From: Oribacterium sp. NK2B42
GTDB lineage: Bacteria > Bacillota > Clostridia > Lachnospirales > Lachnospiraceae
Assembly (NCBI RefSeq): GCF_000424445.1
Contig: NZ_AUJX01000005.1
Span: 110,977 to 174,976, forward strand
DNA: 64,000 bases
Direction: 5' to 3'
The position numbers and the translations under genes were made by a program. Numbering within the stretch: the stretch's first letter is position 1; each line of letters starts with the position of its first letter. This document shows positions 1 through 7,853 of the stretch, piece after piece. The notes beneath the pieces are model-generated. The model saw only the letters and a program-made list of their open reading frames with translations, did no database searches and was not told where the DNA came from.

Positions 1-1
1 C

Positions 2-910
2 ACAGATGATAAGAAGTTCGGACGTTTTGTATGTGCTCCGCTTGCTAAGGGCGAAGGTACAGTCATCGGTAATTCATTAAGACGTATCCTTCTTTCCTCT
101 ATGCCTGGTGCTGCAGTAAGTGAGGTAAAGTTCGAGGGAGTTTATCATGAATTTTCATCAATTCCCGGAGTAAAGGAAGATGTAAGTGATATCATCCTCA
201 ATTTAAAGAAGCTTGCTATAAAAAATACATCATCCAGCGATGATCCTGTTATGGCATACATCGATTATGCCGGTGAAGGAGTTGTTCGCGGTTCTGATAT
301 CAAAGTTTCTTCTGAAGTAGAGATCATTAACAAAGATCAGGTTATCGCTACACTTTCAGGAAAGGAAGCAAGACTCTATATCGAGATAAAGATAACAAAG
401 GGTCGTGGATATGACGGTGCAAACACACGTGACCGCAGCGATCTGGCCATCGGTGTTATCGCAGTGGATTCTATTTACTGTCCTGTAGTAAAGGTTAACA
501 TCGTTATAGATCCTATCGAAGGCACAAACGAAGAGAAGCTTACTCTTGATGTAACTACAAACGGAACCATGGCTCCGGATGATGCCGTATCACTTTCAGC
601 ACGTATTCTTGATTCACATCTTAAGCTTTTTGCTGATATGGATGTTGATACAGATAACGAAGTTAAGGTTGAGGATGCAGGCAGCAGTGATTCCAATGAC
701 CTTATGAATATGAACATCGATGAGCTTGAGCTTAGTGTTCGTTCATATAACTGTCTCAAGAGAGCCGGCATCAACACTGTCGGAGATCTTTGCAACAAGA
801 ATCTTGAAGATCTTTCAAAGGTTCGTAACATGGGTCGTAAGTCCATCGATGAGATTCTCGGAAAGCTTGATTCTATGGGACTTGCCCTTAGCAGCAGAGA
901 TGCAGAATAA
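2..910 (+). CDS. rpoA: RNA polymerase alpha subunit (5' end outside window)
   Basis: This is the alpha subunit of RNA polymerase, which nucleates core assembly through its N-terminal domain and contacts UP elements and activators through its C-terminal domain. The reading frame is open from base 2, with no start codon in the window, and gives 302 residues. The segment GNSLRRILLSSMPGAAV near the start is the hallmark of the alpha N-terminal domain. The C-terminal domain (about residues 230-295) has the helix-hairpin-helix signature around LSVRSYNCLKRAGI and GRKSIDEI. A hairpin with a U-tract follows the stop at once, and rplQ, the usual next gene, is absent. Identity is certain. The missing part is only the first few dozen residues. 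Confidence 0.97.
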   Translation, partial: TDDKKFGRFVCAPLAKGEGTVIGNSLRRILLSSMPGAAVSEVKFEGVYHEFSSIPGVKEDVSDIILNLKKLAIKNTSSSDDPVMAYIDYAGEGVVRGSDIKVSSEVEIINKDQVIATLSGKEARLYIEIKITKGRGYDGANTRDRSDLAIGVIAVDSIYCPVVKVNIVIDPIEGTNEEKLTLDVTTNGTMAPDDAVSLSARILDSHLKLFADMDVDTDNEVKVEDAGSSDSNDLMNMNIDELELSVRSYNCLKRAGINTVGDLCNKNLEDLSKVRNMGRKSIDEILGKLDSMGLALSSRDAE

Positions 911-928
911 ATAAATATATGAAATTAC

Positions 929-964
929 AAAAGCGGTTTTCCTAAAGGGAAGGCCGTTTTTTTG
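929..964 (+). terminator. Rho-independent terminator of rpoA
   Basis: An imperfect hairpin (AAAAGCGG ... GCCGTTTTTTT, with an inner TTTTCC/GGGAAG stem) begins 18 bases after the rpoA stop and runs into a T-tract. It ends the ribosomal-protein/rpoA transcript here. Confidence 0.8.
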
Positions 965-967
965 TTA

Positions 968-1055
968 CAGCTCCGCCTGTGAACCATGGGGACGGGGTTG
1001 GTGGCCCATTTTCCTAAAATGAACCACCAACCCCGTCCCCATGGTCCACAGGCTG
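968..1055. repeat. Dispersed palindromic repeat, copy 1
   Basis: Two arms of about 40 bases (968-1009 and 1015-1055), built around ACCATGGGGACGGGGTTGG and its complement, form a near-perfect hairpin with a very short loop. A second, slightly diverged copy lies at 44455-44540 behind cobQ. The intergenic position, GC-rich stem and repetition are those of REP/MITE-like palindromes mobilised by Y1 (RAYT/IS200-type) transposases. The link to such an enzyme is inference. Confidence 0.85.
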
Positions 1056-1188
1056 TATTTTCACTTTTTTATGATGATACAGACATTCAATTCGTTAAAA
1101 CTGAGACAGGCGGAGATATATTTGGTATGATTAGTATCATTAGGGAAGATTCTTTCGGAATTTTGGGAAATGTAAAAACGGAGGGGAA

Positions 1189-1674
1189 ATGGCTATACTC
1201 ACAACTCTTTGCTATATAGAAAAAGATGATAAATACCTCATGCTTCACCGAACTAAGAAGCAGAACGATCTTAACCACGCCAGGTGGATCGGAGTAGGAG
1301 GAAAATTTGAAAAGGATGAGAGTCCTGAGGAGTGTCTTGTTAGGGAGGTTAAGGAAGAAACGGGATATATATTAACCTCATGGGAATACCGGGGGATAGT
1401 AACCTTTATCTCAGGCAGGGCAGAGTCGGAATATATGCATCTTTTCACAGCTGATGGTTTTACCGGGGAACAGATGGAATGTGATGAAGGAGAGCTTAAA
1501 TGGGTGAACAAAAGTGAGGTGCCAAAGCTCAATGTGTGGCCGGGAGACCGCATTTTCCTGAAGCTTCTTCTGGAGAGAGAAAGCTTTTTTTCACTGAAAC
1601 TTATATATGATAAAGAGGATCGTCTGATGGAAGCAAAGCTTGACGGAAAGCCATATAACGAAATTTCTGAATGA
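1189..1674 (+). CDS. Nudix hydrolase, MutT/8-oxo-dGTP diphosphatase-like
   Basis: A small cytosolic pyrophosphohydrolase of 161 residues. The Nudix box is complete: GGKFEKDESPEEC then REVKEETGY (about residues 40-65) supplies the glycines, the arginine and the metal-binding glutamates of GX5EX7REUXEEXGU. The N-terminal strand (TTLCYIEKDDKYLMLHR) and the W-I-G-V-G-G run match the MutT/YtkD branch that sanitises oxidised nucleotides. Substrate cannot be read from sequence, so other NDP-X compounds remain possible. A clear RBS (GGAGGGG) lies just before the ATG. It is monocistronic between a repeat and a regulator gene. Confidence 0.85.
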   Translation: MAILTTLCYIEKDDKYLMLHRTKKQNDLNHARWIGVGGKFEKDESPEECLVREVKEETGYILTSWEYRGIVTFISGRAESEYMHLFTADGFTGEQMECDEGELKWVNKSEVPKLNVWPGDRIFLKLLLERESFFSLKLIYDKEDRLMEAKLDGKPYNEISE

Positions 1675-1754
1675 CAGATGGATTTCGGTGTTCCAGCGAT
1701 AACAGTGCTCAGAAGTTATATATTGTTTGAGAGGCAGACAATCATATATATTGA

Positions 1755-1779
1755 TATCGATTAAAGGAAAAAATCGATA
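1755..1779. promoter_or_regulatory. Inverted repeat upstream of the WYL regulator
   Basis: TATCGATT and AATCGATA (8-base arms, 9-base spacer) lie 22-46 bases before the WYL-regulator start. This could be an operator for autoregulation. No experimental support can be drawn from sequence alone. Confidence 0.35.
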
Positions 1780-1800
1780 TATAAAAAATCGGGAGTAAAT

Positions 1801-2799
1801 ATGTACGAGGGCAGAGGCAATAAAAAAATGCTTAATATGCTGATCCTTGAGATATTGGAAAAATATACGGACGAGGATCACAGGCTTACACAGCAGGAGA
1901 TATTAAAGCTGCTTAAAGATAATTACGGTATTGAATGTGACAGGCGTTCTGTCAGAAACAATGCGGAGTATCTGATAGATCTGGGTTATGACATCAGCAT
2001 TGATGACGGCTATTGTCTTCTTTCAAGGGAATTTGACGATGCGGAGCTCCAGCTCCTGATAAATTCGGTTATCTTTTCAAAGGGTGTTACCAGGGCGCAG
2101 TCCGTGGCACTTATTGAAAAGCTCAAAAGTAAGGGCAATAAGTATTTTTCCCCGCATTTATCCTATATCGAAAATTATACCGATCTTCAGCATACCGAAA
2201 ACAAGCAGGTGATGATAAACCTGGATATCATTGATGATGCCATGACTCAAAAGCGGAAGATTTCTTTTATTTATAATGTCTACGGCACGGATTTCAAGAT
2301 GCATCCCACGAGGCAGGAGCCCTTCGTTTTTAATCCCTATCAGGTGGTCATGTCCAACGGTCACTATTATCTCGTGGGAAATTACGATAAGTATGACACT
2401 ATATCTCATTTTCGTATCGACAGGATGACTGAGATGAAGCTTCTGGAGGAGCCCATAAAGGATACCAGGCTTATAAAGGGTATGGAAAACGGGCTTAATC
2501 TTCCCAAGCATATGGCTGAGCATGTTTATATGTTTTCCGGCAATTCTGTGAGCGTGCTTCTGAAGACCGATGCTAAGTTCATGAATGATCTTGTGGACTG
2601 GTTTGGAAAAGATTTTCAGATAATGAAAAAGTACACGGAAGATGGCGTGGATATGATGGAGATTCATGTTTACTGTAATGAGCAGGCAATGGAGTACTGG
2701 GCGCTGCAGTATGGGAAGAGGGTTACTGTCCTGGAGCCGGAAAGCCTGAGGGAGAAAATCCGCGAGGATATCGAGGGTATGAGTAAGAGATACCGGTAG
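1801..2799 (+). CDS. WYL-domain transcriptional regulator (YafY/DeoR-like)
   Basis: A 332-residue DNA-binding regulator. Residues about 10-75 form a winged helix-turn-helix (LTQQEILKLLKDNYG ... DRRSVRNNAEYLIDLG), as in YafY/HTH_11 proteins. Residues about 140-210 are the WYL domain (ISFIYNVYG, FVFNPYQVVMSNGHYYLVGNY, ISHFRIDRM), a fold that in other members binds small ligands, nucleotides or oligonucleotides. A C-terminal WCX-like extension follows. It has its own RBS (GGGAG, 6-7 bases before the ATG). It precedes the cobalamin genes but a long inverted repeat separates them, so co-transcription is doubtful and its target is unknown. WYL proteins often govern phage defence, DNA damage or metabolic genes. 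Confidence 0.85.
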   Translation: MYEGRGNKKMLNMLILEILEKYTDEDHRLTQQEILKLLKDNYGIECDRRSVRNNAEYLIDLGYDISIDDGYCLLSREFDDAELQLLINSVIFSKGVTRAQSVALIEKLKSKGNKYFSPHLSYIENYTDLQHTENKQVMINLDIIDDAMTQKRKISFIYNVYGTDFKMHPTRQEPFVFNPYQVVMSNGHYYLVGNYDKYDTISHFRIDRMTEMKLLEEPIKDTRLIKGMENGLNLPKHMAEHVYMFSGNSVSVLLKTDAKFMNDLVDWFGKDFQIMKKYTEDGVDMMEIHVYCNEQAMEYWALQYGKRVTVLEPESLREKIREDIEGMSKRYR

Positions 2800-2814
2800 G
2801 TGTTGAAATAGTAC

Positions 2815-2968
2815 AGAAAATGGAAGGGACGGGCGACGGCTCACGAAGTTGAAAGTACATCCCACTCAGCATGTTCGCCCCAGCTGCACTGACGTGCATC
2901 TGGTTCGTACATGCTGAGCGGGATGTGCTTTCAGTTCGCAAGCCTAGCCGCCCATCCCTTCCATTTTC
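2815..2968. repeat. 154-bp near-perfect inverted repeat
   Basis: Arms of about 60 bases (2815-2874 and 2909-2968) are complementary with only scattered mismatches. The centre (CCAGCTGCA ... TGCATCTGG) pairs further, so the whole segment folds into one hairpin. It fills the gap between the WYL regulator and cbiD. It encodes no plausible protein and has no T-tract typical of a simple terminator. A MITE-like element or structured RNA are the alternatives. Confidence 0.85.
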
Positions 2969-3019
2969 TTCACGTTTGCTTTTTTATTTACAAAATAGTA
3001 CTAAAGAGTATCGTTTAAT

Positions 3020-4258
3020 ATGAAAGAGTATATATACAAAAACCAAAAGCAAATGAGACGTGGGTTGACTACGGGGACTTGTGCGGCGGCGTGTACGAGG
3101 GCTGCAATGGAGAGGCTTATGACCGGTAACGTTGCAGAGGAGGTAAATGTAGTACTGCCGGGGGGAGAAATAGTAACACTAAGTGTGTATCCTGTGGGGG
3201 AGTCGGAGTTTTATACGATCAAGGATTCCGGGGATGATCCGGATGTGACTAATGGGACAGAAGTGCATGTTAAAGCAGAGAGAGTTACTGCCGGTGAGGT
3301 TCCGGAAAATGCCTTCATCTGTGAAGATAACCCAAGGCTGTTTCTAACCGGTGGAAAGGGTGTGGGTACTGTTACAAAACCCGGACTTCAGCAGGAGGTC
3401 GGGCAGAGTGCCATTAACCCTGTGCCCAGAGAGATGATATTCAGAACGGCATTGGATGTGTTGGAATTGTGCCAGTCCGAAGATGATAAGTGTTTTCTCA
3501 TCACAGTTTCTGTTCCGGAGGGGGAGGAGCTTGCGAAGAAGACTTTTAATCCGAGGCTGGGAATCGAGGGTGGAATATCGATTCTTGGAACCACCGGGAT
3601 AGTGGAGCCTATGTCGGAAGCCTCGATAGTTGCAACTATAGAGACGGAGATAAAGCAGAAGCTGTATATTCAGCGTAAGAAAATCGATCCGGTATCAAAT
3701 GACGATACAGCTGGTGCGGAAAGTGATTTGATTAAAAAAGATCAAAGAACCGGGGTTCTTGAAGAGAGAAATGATAGAACACTAAGCATCATCGCGGTTC
3801 CGGGGAATTACGGGCAGCGCTACGTTGAGAAGCTTGGGCTTGATACAGGGCGTATTGTTACGGTTTCAAATTATATAGGAGATGCCATTGACCTTGCGAT
3901 TTCTTATGGATGCCGGGAGTTTTTGCTGGTGGGAAATATAGGAAAGCTTTGTAAGCTGGCAGCAGGGATCATGAATACCTACAGTAAAGTAGCGGATGGA
4001 AGGTGGGAGATATTTGCGGCACATCTGGCGCTTTGCGGCGGAAATGCATCTCAGGTGAGGGATATAAAAGAGGCTGCTACCACAGAGGAAATGCTCACTT
4101 TGCTTGAAGAAATCGGGCTGAGAGAAAATGTTATGGCTTCCATCATGAAGGAAATTGAGTTTCATATGGAGCAGCGGATAAAGGGTCAGATGAAGTTCGG
4201 TGTAATAGTCTATTCAGAGCGTTTTGGGATGGTCGGAAAAGCCGGAGAGGTTGATTAA
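3020..4258 (+). CDS. cbiD: Cobalt-precorrin-5B (C1)-methyltransferase
   Basis: CbiD methylates C1 of the corrin ring from S-adenosylmethionine in the anaerobic cobalamin pathway. The N-terminal MRRGLTTGTCAAAC motif is diagnostic, and the GGISILGTTGIVEPMSE and HLALCGGN segments are further family signatures. At 412 residues it is longer than most CbiD proteins (about 360-380). The excess is a hydrophilic insert at about residues 228-255 (DDTAGAESDLIKKDQRTG). The SD is weak. The start is chosen because the conserved sequence begins about ten residues in. It is the first gene of the cobalamin cluster and its stop abuts the ATG of cbiF, so the two are translationally linked. Confidence 0.95.
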   Translation: MKEYIYKNQKQMRRGLTTGTCAAACTRAAMERLMTGNVAEEVNVVLPGGEIVTLSVYPVGESEFYTIKDSGDDPDVTNGTEVHVKAERVTAGEVPENAFICEDNPRLFLTGGKGVGTVTKPGLQQEVGQSAINPVPREMIFRTALDVLELCQSEDDKCFLITVSVPEGEELAKKTFNPRLGIEGGISILGTTGIVEPMSEASIVATIETEIKQKLYIQRKKIDPVSNDDTAGAESDLIKKDQRTGVLEERNDRTLSIIAVPGNYGQRYVEKLGLDTGRIVTVSNYIGDAIDLAISYGCREFLLVGNIGKLCKLAAGIMNTYSKVADGRWEIFAAHLALCGGNASQVRDIKEAATTEEMLTLLEEIGLRENVMASIMKEIEFHMEQRIKGQMKFGVIVYSERFGMVGKAGEVD

Positions 4259-5032
4259 ATGGTTCATTTTGTTGGTGCGGGTCCGGGGGATCCGGAACTT
4301 ATCACTGTAAAAGGATTAAAGCTTATTAAAGAAGCGGATATCGTGATATATGCGGGATCTCTGGTTAATGCTGAGCTCCTTAAAGTTTGCAAAAGTGAGG
4401 CAGAGATCTACGATTCCAAGGATATGAATCTTCAGGAGGTGCTGAAGGTTTTCGAGGAAGCGAAGGAAGCAGGGAAAACTGTGGTGAGACTGCACACCGG
4501 AGATCCGTCTCTGTATGGTGCAATTCGGGAGCAGATGGACTGGTTAAAGGAGAAGGGAATTGAATATGACATCTGTCCCGGAGTCAGCTCCTTTTCCGGG
4601 GCGGCAGCAGCCATCAGAAAAGAATACACACTTCCCGGAGTAACACAGACAGTTATCATTACCAGAGCTGAGGGAAGAACTCCGGTTCCGGATAAGGAAA
4701 AGCTTAGTGTTCTGGCGGCTCATCAGGCCACCATGGTACTGTTTTTGTCAGCCACACTTTCAGAAAAGATCCGGGAGGAGCTGATAGCAGGAGGTTATCC
4801 TGTGGATACTCCTGCAGCTGTGGTATTCAGGGCTACCTGGCCGGATGAAGAGGTGGTTTGGACAACTTTGGACAAAATTCCTGAGGCATTTCAGAGAGAA
4901 GAAGCAAGAAGAGCCGACGGAAATATGAAACAGGCTCTGATAATAGTAGGACGGGCAATTGATGACAAAACGGTCTATGAATATTCAAAGCTTTATGACC
5001 GTGAATTTGTTACATGTTATAGAGCCAGATAG
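4259..5032 (+). CDS. cbiF: Cobalt-precorrin-4 C11-methyltransferase
   Basis: CbiF/CobM transfers a methyl group from SAM to C11 of the corrin precursor. The 257-residue protein is a typical class III (tetrapyrrole) methylase, with N-terminal VHFVGAGPGDPELITVKG (SAM-binding loop), the YAGSLVN segment, RLHTGDPSLYGA and the PGVSSF motif. The length is normal, with no insertion. The ATG follows the cbiD stop without a gap. The last codons lie inside the first copy of a repeated leader-like element (5022-5081). Confidence 0.95.
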   Translation: MVHFVGAGPGDPELITVKGLKLIKEADIVIYAGSLVNAELLKVCKSEAEIYDSKDMNLQEVLKVFEEAKEAGKTVVRLHTGDPSLYGAIREQMDWLKEKGIEYDICPGVSSFSGAAAAIRKEYTLPGVTQTVIITRAEGRTPVPDKEKLSVLAAHQATMVLFLSATLSEKIREELIAGGYPVDTPAAVVFRATWPDEEVVWTTLDKIPEAFQREEARRADGNMKQALIIVGRAIDDKTVYEYSKLYDREFVTCYRAR

Positions 5033-5081
5033 ATGTGCCTCTATGTGTCAGATATTAAGGCTCAAAAACTGCGTTAATGGA
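5022..5081 (+). repeat. Hairpin-leader repeat, copy 1
   Basis: This segment overlaps the end of cbiF and matches the elements at 5189-5254, 6411-6450 and 40717-40780 (shared core: GCC.ATTAGAT, GTCAGA, and AAAAAC between complementary arms). The stem is ATTAAGGC/GCGTTAAT, with one internal mismatch. Unlike the other copies it is not followed by a gene within 100 bases. Confidence 0.65.
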
Positions 5082-5188
5082 TGAGAAAAGATAACCAAAG
5101 AATGACTTAAATGAAAATGTGAGTTTTTCAAGTTACGGTCAGAACATCAATCGATGAGTTTGTATACAGGGAAGTTAGTGATTATAGG

Positions 5189-5254
5189 AAGCCAATTAGA
5201 TCTGCATCTGTATGTCAGAGATAAACGGCGAAAAACATGCGTTTATAGAGGAGG
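5189..5254 (+). repeat. Hairpin-leader repeat, copy 2, carrying the cbiG ribosome binding site
   Basis: Copy 2 has a perfect 7-bp stem, ATAAACG/CGTTTAT, enclosing the AAAAAC loop, and ends in TAGAGGAGG, which is the SD of cbiG. It is very close in sequence to copy 4 before the DUF2156 gene (40717-40780), even including a relic of the cobD 3' end (GCCAATTAGAT). Confidence 0.7.
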
Positions 5255-5259
5255 AGCAG

Positions 5260-6393
5260 GTGAAGGTTCAGGTAATAGCATTTACTGAAAAAGGATACAG
5301 GCTTTCAGAGGAGTTAAAGAACCGCTGGATGGAAGCGGAGAAGGAAGGACAGGGACTTTTCAGAAGAACCGGGACTTGGAGAGCAGAGAAAGGGGATAAA
5401 ACGGAGGTTTGCCTTCACGCAAAGACAAATGCTTTACCGGAGATTTCTGACGCAAGGGATCTGAATGAAATAGTGGCCGCATGGTTTTCGGAGAATACCG
5501 ATGCCATCATTTTCGTCGGTTCCACCGGCATTGCAGTTCGTGCGATATCACCATTTTTAGCCCACAAGTCGGAGGATCCTGCGGTACTTGTTATAGATGA
5601 AGCCGGGCATTTTGTCATATCCCTTCTCAGCGGACATCTGGGAGGTGCCAATGAGCTTACGTCTTTCGTTTCAGAACTTATTGAGGCTCAGCCTGTGATA
5701 ACCACTGCGTCAGATCTGGAAGGTGCTTTTTCTGTTGATGTTTTTGCAAAGGAGAATGGCCTTATCATCACTGATTTCGGGGCAGCAAAGGAGGCTTCGG
5801 CTAAGGTACTGAGAGGTGAGAAGCTGCGTATATACAGTGACATTGGCATGGAGCATCTGAACATGAGACCCGGTATCGGTGAATATGAGCCGGTGGGGAT
5901 AAATGACATTGACAAAGCAGATATCATCATAAGCTATCAGAGTAAACTCCTTGATAAGGCTGATCCGGTGGTGAGACCCTTTAATGCCATAGGTCTCAAG
6001 CTTATCGCAAAGCGTGTATATGTAGGAATCGGTGCCCGAAAGGGCGTTTCCGAGGAAGATGTTGCGAAGGCATATGATAACTGCCTTAAGTCAGCGGGAA
6101 TATCCGGAGAAGCAGTCGATGCCCTGGTAAGCATTGACCTGAAAAAAAATGAACAGGGGATACTGACCTTCAGCTATAAGCGGGAGATTCCCTTTGTGAC
6201 TTATACGGCGGCTGAGCTTAAATCCATGGATGGGGACTTTGCGGCTAGCAGCTTTGTGGAAAGTGTAACAGGGGTGTCCAATGTCTGCGAACGGTCGGCT
6301 GCTTATGCCGCGTCGCAAAACGGACAGGAGCGGGTTCTCGTGCACAAGCAGATATACGGAAGTGTGACATTGGCAGTTGCGGTGTCTGTATAA
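5260..6393 (+). CDS. cbiG: Cobalt-precorrin 5A hydrolase
   Basis: CbiG opens the delta-lactone of cobalt-precorrin-5A and releases acetaldehyde. Domains in order: CbiG N-terminal (VIAFTEKGYRLSEEL, then FVGSTGIAVRAISPFL and VIDEAGHFVISLLSGHLGGAN), a central linker, and the C-terminal domain (VYVGIGARKGVSEEDV). The GTG at 5260 is preferred over an upstream in-frame ATG at 5212, because a strong SD (AGAGGAGG) sits five bases before it and the conserved strand begins there. The sixteen codons upstream belong to a repeated leader that recurs before an unrelated gene. Length is 377 residues, slightly long for the family. Confidence 0.93.
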   Translation: MKVQVIAFTEKGYRLSEELKNRWMEAEKEGQGLFRRTGTWRAEKGDKTEVCLHAKTNALPEISDARDLNEIVAAWFSENTDAIIFVGSTGIAVRAISPFLAHKSEDPAVLVIDEAGHFVISLLSGHLGGANELTSFVSELIEAQPVITTASDLEGAFSVDVFAKENGLIITDFGAAKEASAKVLRGEKLRIYSDIGMEHLNMRPGIGEYEPVGINDIDKADIIISYQSKLLDKADPVVRPFNAIGLKLIAKRVYVGIGARKGVSEEDVAKAYDNCLKSAGISGEAVDALVSIDLKKNEQGILTFSYKREIPFVTYTAAELKSMDGDFAASSFVESVTGVSNVCERSAAYAASQNGQERVLVHKQIYGSVTLAVAVSV

Positions 6394-6410
6394 TTTATTT
6401 AAACTATTAT

Positions 6411-6450
6411 TAGATATTAAGGCTCAAAAACAGCGTTAATAGAAGAGAGG
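6411..6450 (+). repeat. Hairpin-leader repeat, copy 3
   Basis: It carries the same core as copy 1, with the stem ATTAAGGC/GCGTTAAT around an AAAAAC loop, followed by AAGAGAGGAG, the SD of the lipoprotein gene at 6460. It lies between cbiG and that gene. Confidence 0.65.
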
Positions 6451-6459
6451 AGAAATATT

Positions 6460-7644
6460 ATGAGAAAGAAAGCAGCATTGGCAGCAGCATTTTGTGTTTT
6501 TGCCTTTGGAATGGTCGGATGTCAGAAGCCGGCAACAAATGTTAATACAAATGAGGCTACAACGGCAGCAGTGGAAGAATCCACTACGGCAGCTCCTCAG
6601 GAAACTGAAGAGACTTCTCAAGAAACCACAGAAGCTGCGAAGGAAGAGGAAACAACTGCTTCGGAGCCTGATTATCCGACATTGCCCCTTCCGGAATATC
6701 ATTACAACGGTCCTGAGGACTGGGCAGAGTATGCAGACGGAGTAAGCCATTTCCTTGTTGAAAACAGTTTTGGAGACGTAGCACCGGATTTAACCATATG
6801 CGTTCCTATCGTTCTAAAAGCTGATGACAGCGATCCTAAAGACGTGAAGTTATGGGGTGAATTCTATGTAGAAGGTTTCAACCTTGTAAAGACTTCCCTT
6901 CTGAATGTAAATGGAGGATCCTTCGGAGGCGTTGCGTATCTTGATACAACAAAAGGAGATCCCATAGTTACAGATTTCGATTTTCTTCAGGATGGTGCCG
7001 GCTTTGAGGCTTCTTTGGATGAACTTTTCGGTAAAGAAGGTCTGAAGGATGCATATCTTGAAGCCTCAAATGAACGTGACAAGTATCTGGCAGAAGCATT
7101 GGCAAACTATATCAACACTAACGGGCTGTACATCACCCAGTATCAGGAGTACGGATGGGCACCGGTTCCGGTTCTTAACGCACCTCCGACAAAGGATGAA
7201 GATCAGATCGTTGATTACGAAGGAAGCTACGATTATACAGCAAAGTACGATATGCGTGAAATCTGCTCCTATGAAACCGGTGAGTCGGATATGTTCTGTA
7301 ATGTTGACAGCAAGGAATGGAATGAATTCCTGATCGTAGTTTATAAAGCGGAGAGTAAAGACATTGACAGTGCCATAACAGAGCTTCGCGCCGGTCTTGC
7401 AGACGAGAATGTGGATCTGGAGAGAACAGAAGACGTAACCTTCAAAGATATGGAGGGCTGCACAGTACTAATGACTAAGGGTCCATATAAGGAAGGTGAC
7501 GCGGTTTATGTAGCTTATTTTGTTCCGAGGGGAGATGATCTCCTTGTAATAAAGATCTCATCTACATACAGTGAAGATGAAAAAATCCAGATGTCTACAG
7601 ATGCTATCATCGAGGACTTCCTTGGAAATATGGAGCTAAAGTGA
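6460..7644 (+). CDS. Secreted lipoprotein of unknown function in the cobalamin cluster
   Basis: A 394-residue exported lipoprotein. The signal peptide (basic MRKK, hydrophobic run, lipobox FGMVGC with Cys21) is followed by a Thr/Glu-rich, low-complexity linker to about residue 70 and then a folded domain of about 320 residues that I do not recognise. No motif identifies a ligand or enzyme. It sits between cbiG and cbiH, has a strong SD, and is closed by a strong terminator. A role in capturing a corrinoid, metal or precursor is possible from position only. It may equally be an unrelated insertion. Confidence 0.8.
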   Translation: MRKKAALAAAFCVFAFGMVGCQKPATNVNTNEATTAAVEESTTAAPQETEETSQETTEAAKEEETTASEPDYPTLPLPEYHYNGPEDWAEYADGVSHFLVENSFGDVAPDLTICVPIVLKADDSDPKDVKLWGEFYVEGFNLVKTSLLNVNGGSFGGVAYLDTTKGDPIVTDFDFLQDGAGFEASLDELFGKEGLKDAYLEASNERDKYLAEALANYINTNGLYITQYQEYGWAPVPVLNAPPTKDEDQIVDYEGSYDYTAKYDMREICSYETGESDMFCNVDSKEWNEFLIVVYKAESKDIDSAITELRAGLADENVDLERTEDVTFKDMEGCTVLMTKGPYKEGDAVYVAYFVPRGDDLLVIKISSTYSEDEKIQMSTDAIIEDFLGNMELK

Positions 7645-7673
7645 TATAAAACTGTACTGCAAATCAAGATATA

Positions 7674-7735
7674 CCCCCTTCCGGATAGACAGGCTAAACT
7701 ACAAAAAGCCTGCTGTCCGGAAGGGGGCATTTTTC
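7674..7735 (+). terminator. Strong rho-independent terminator
   Basis: CCCCCTTCCGGA plus CAGGCT pairs with AGCCTG plus TCCGGAAGGGGG (about 20 bp) and is followed by CATTTTTCTT. It ends the cbiD-cbiF-cbiG-lipoprotein unit, so cbiH probably has its own promoter. Confidence 0.9.
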
Positions 7736-7853
7736 TTGAAGACCGTCACTTCCGGTTTCGATAAAGCTGCCGCAAGGGTGTGTAGGGGTTTTTTTGCGGG
7801 CCGGATTAGGATAAAATTATAAAATATGAATGATTTGGTTCACGGAGGGTGAA

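Noticed and set aside
986..1219. Protein-coding ORF
   Set aside because: Its codons are the arms of a palindromic repeat, and it overlaps the start of the Nudix gene.
2158..2865. Minus-strand ORF of 235 codons
   Set aside because: It lies opposite the WYL regulator, has no RBS and no recognisable domain.
5212..5259. Upstream ATG as the start of cbiG
   Set aside because: The 16 extra codons are a repeated leader (also before the gene at 40787), and a strong SD precedes the GTG at 5260.
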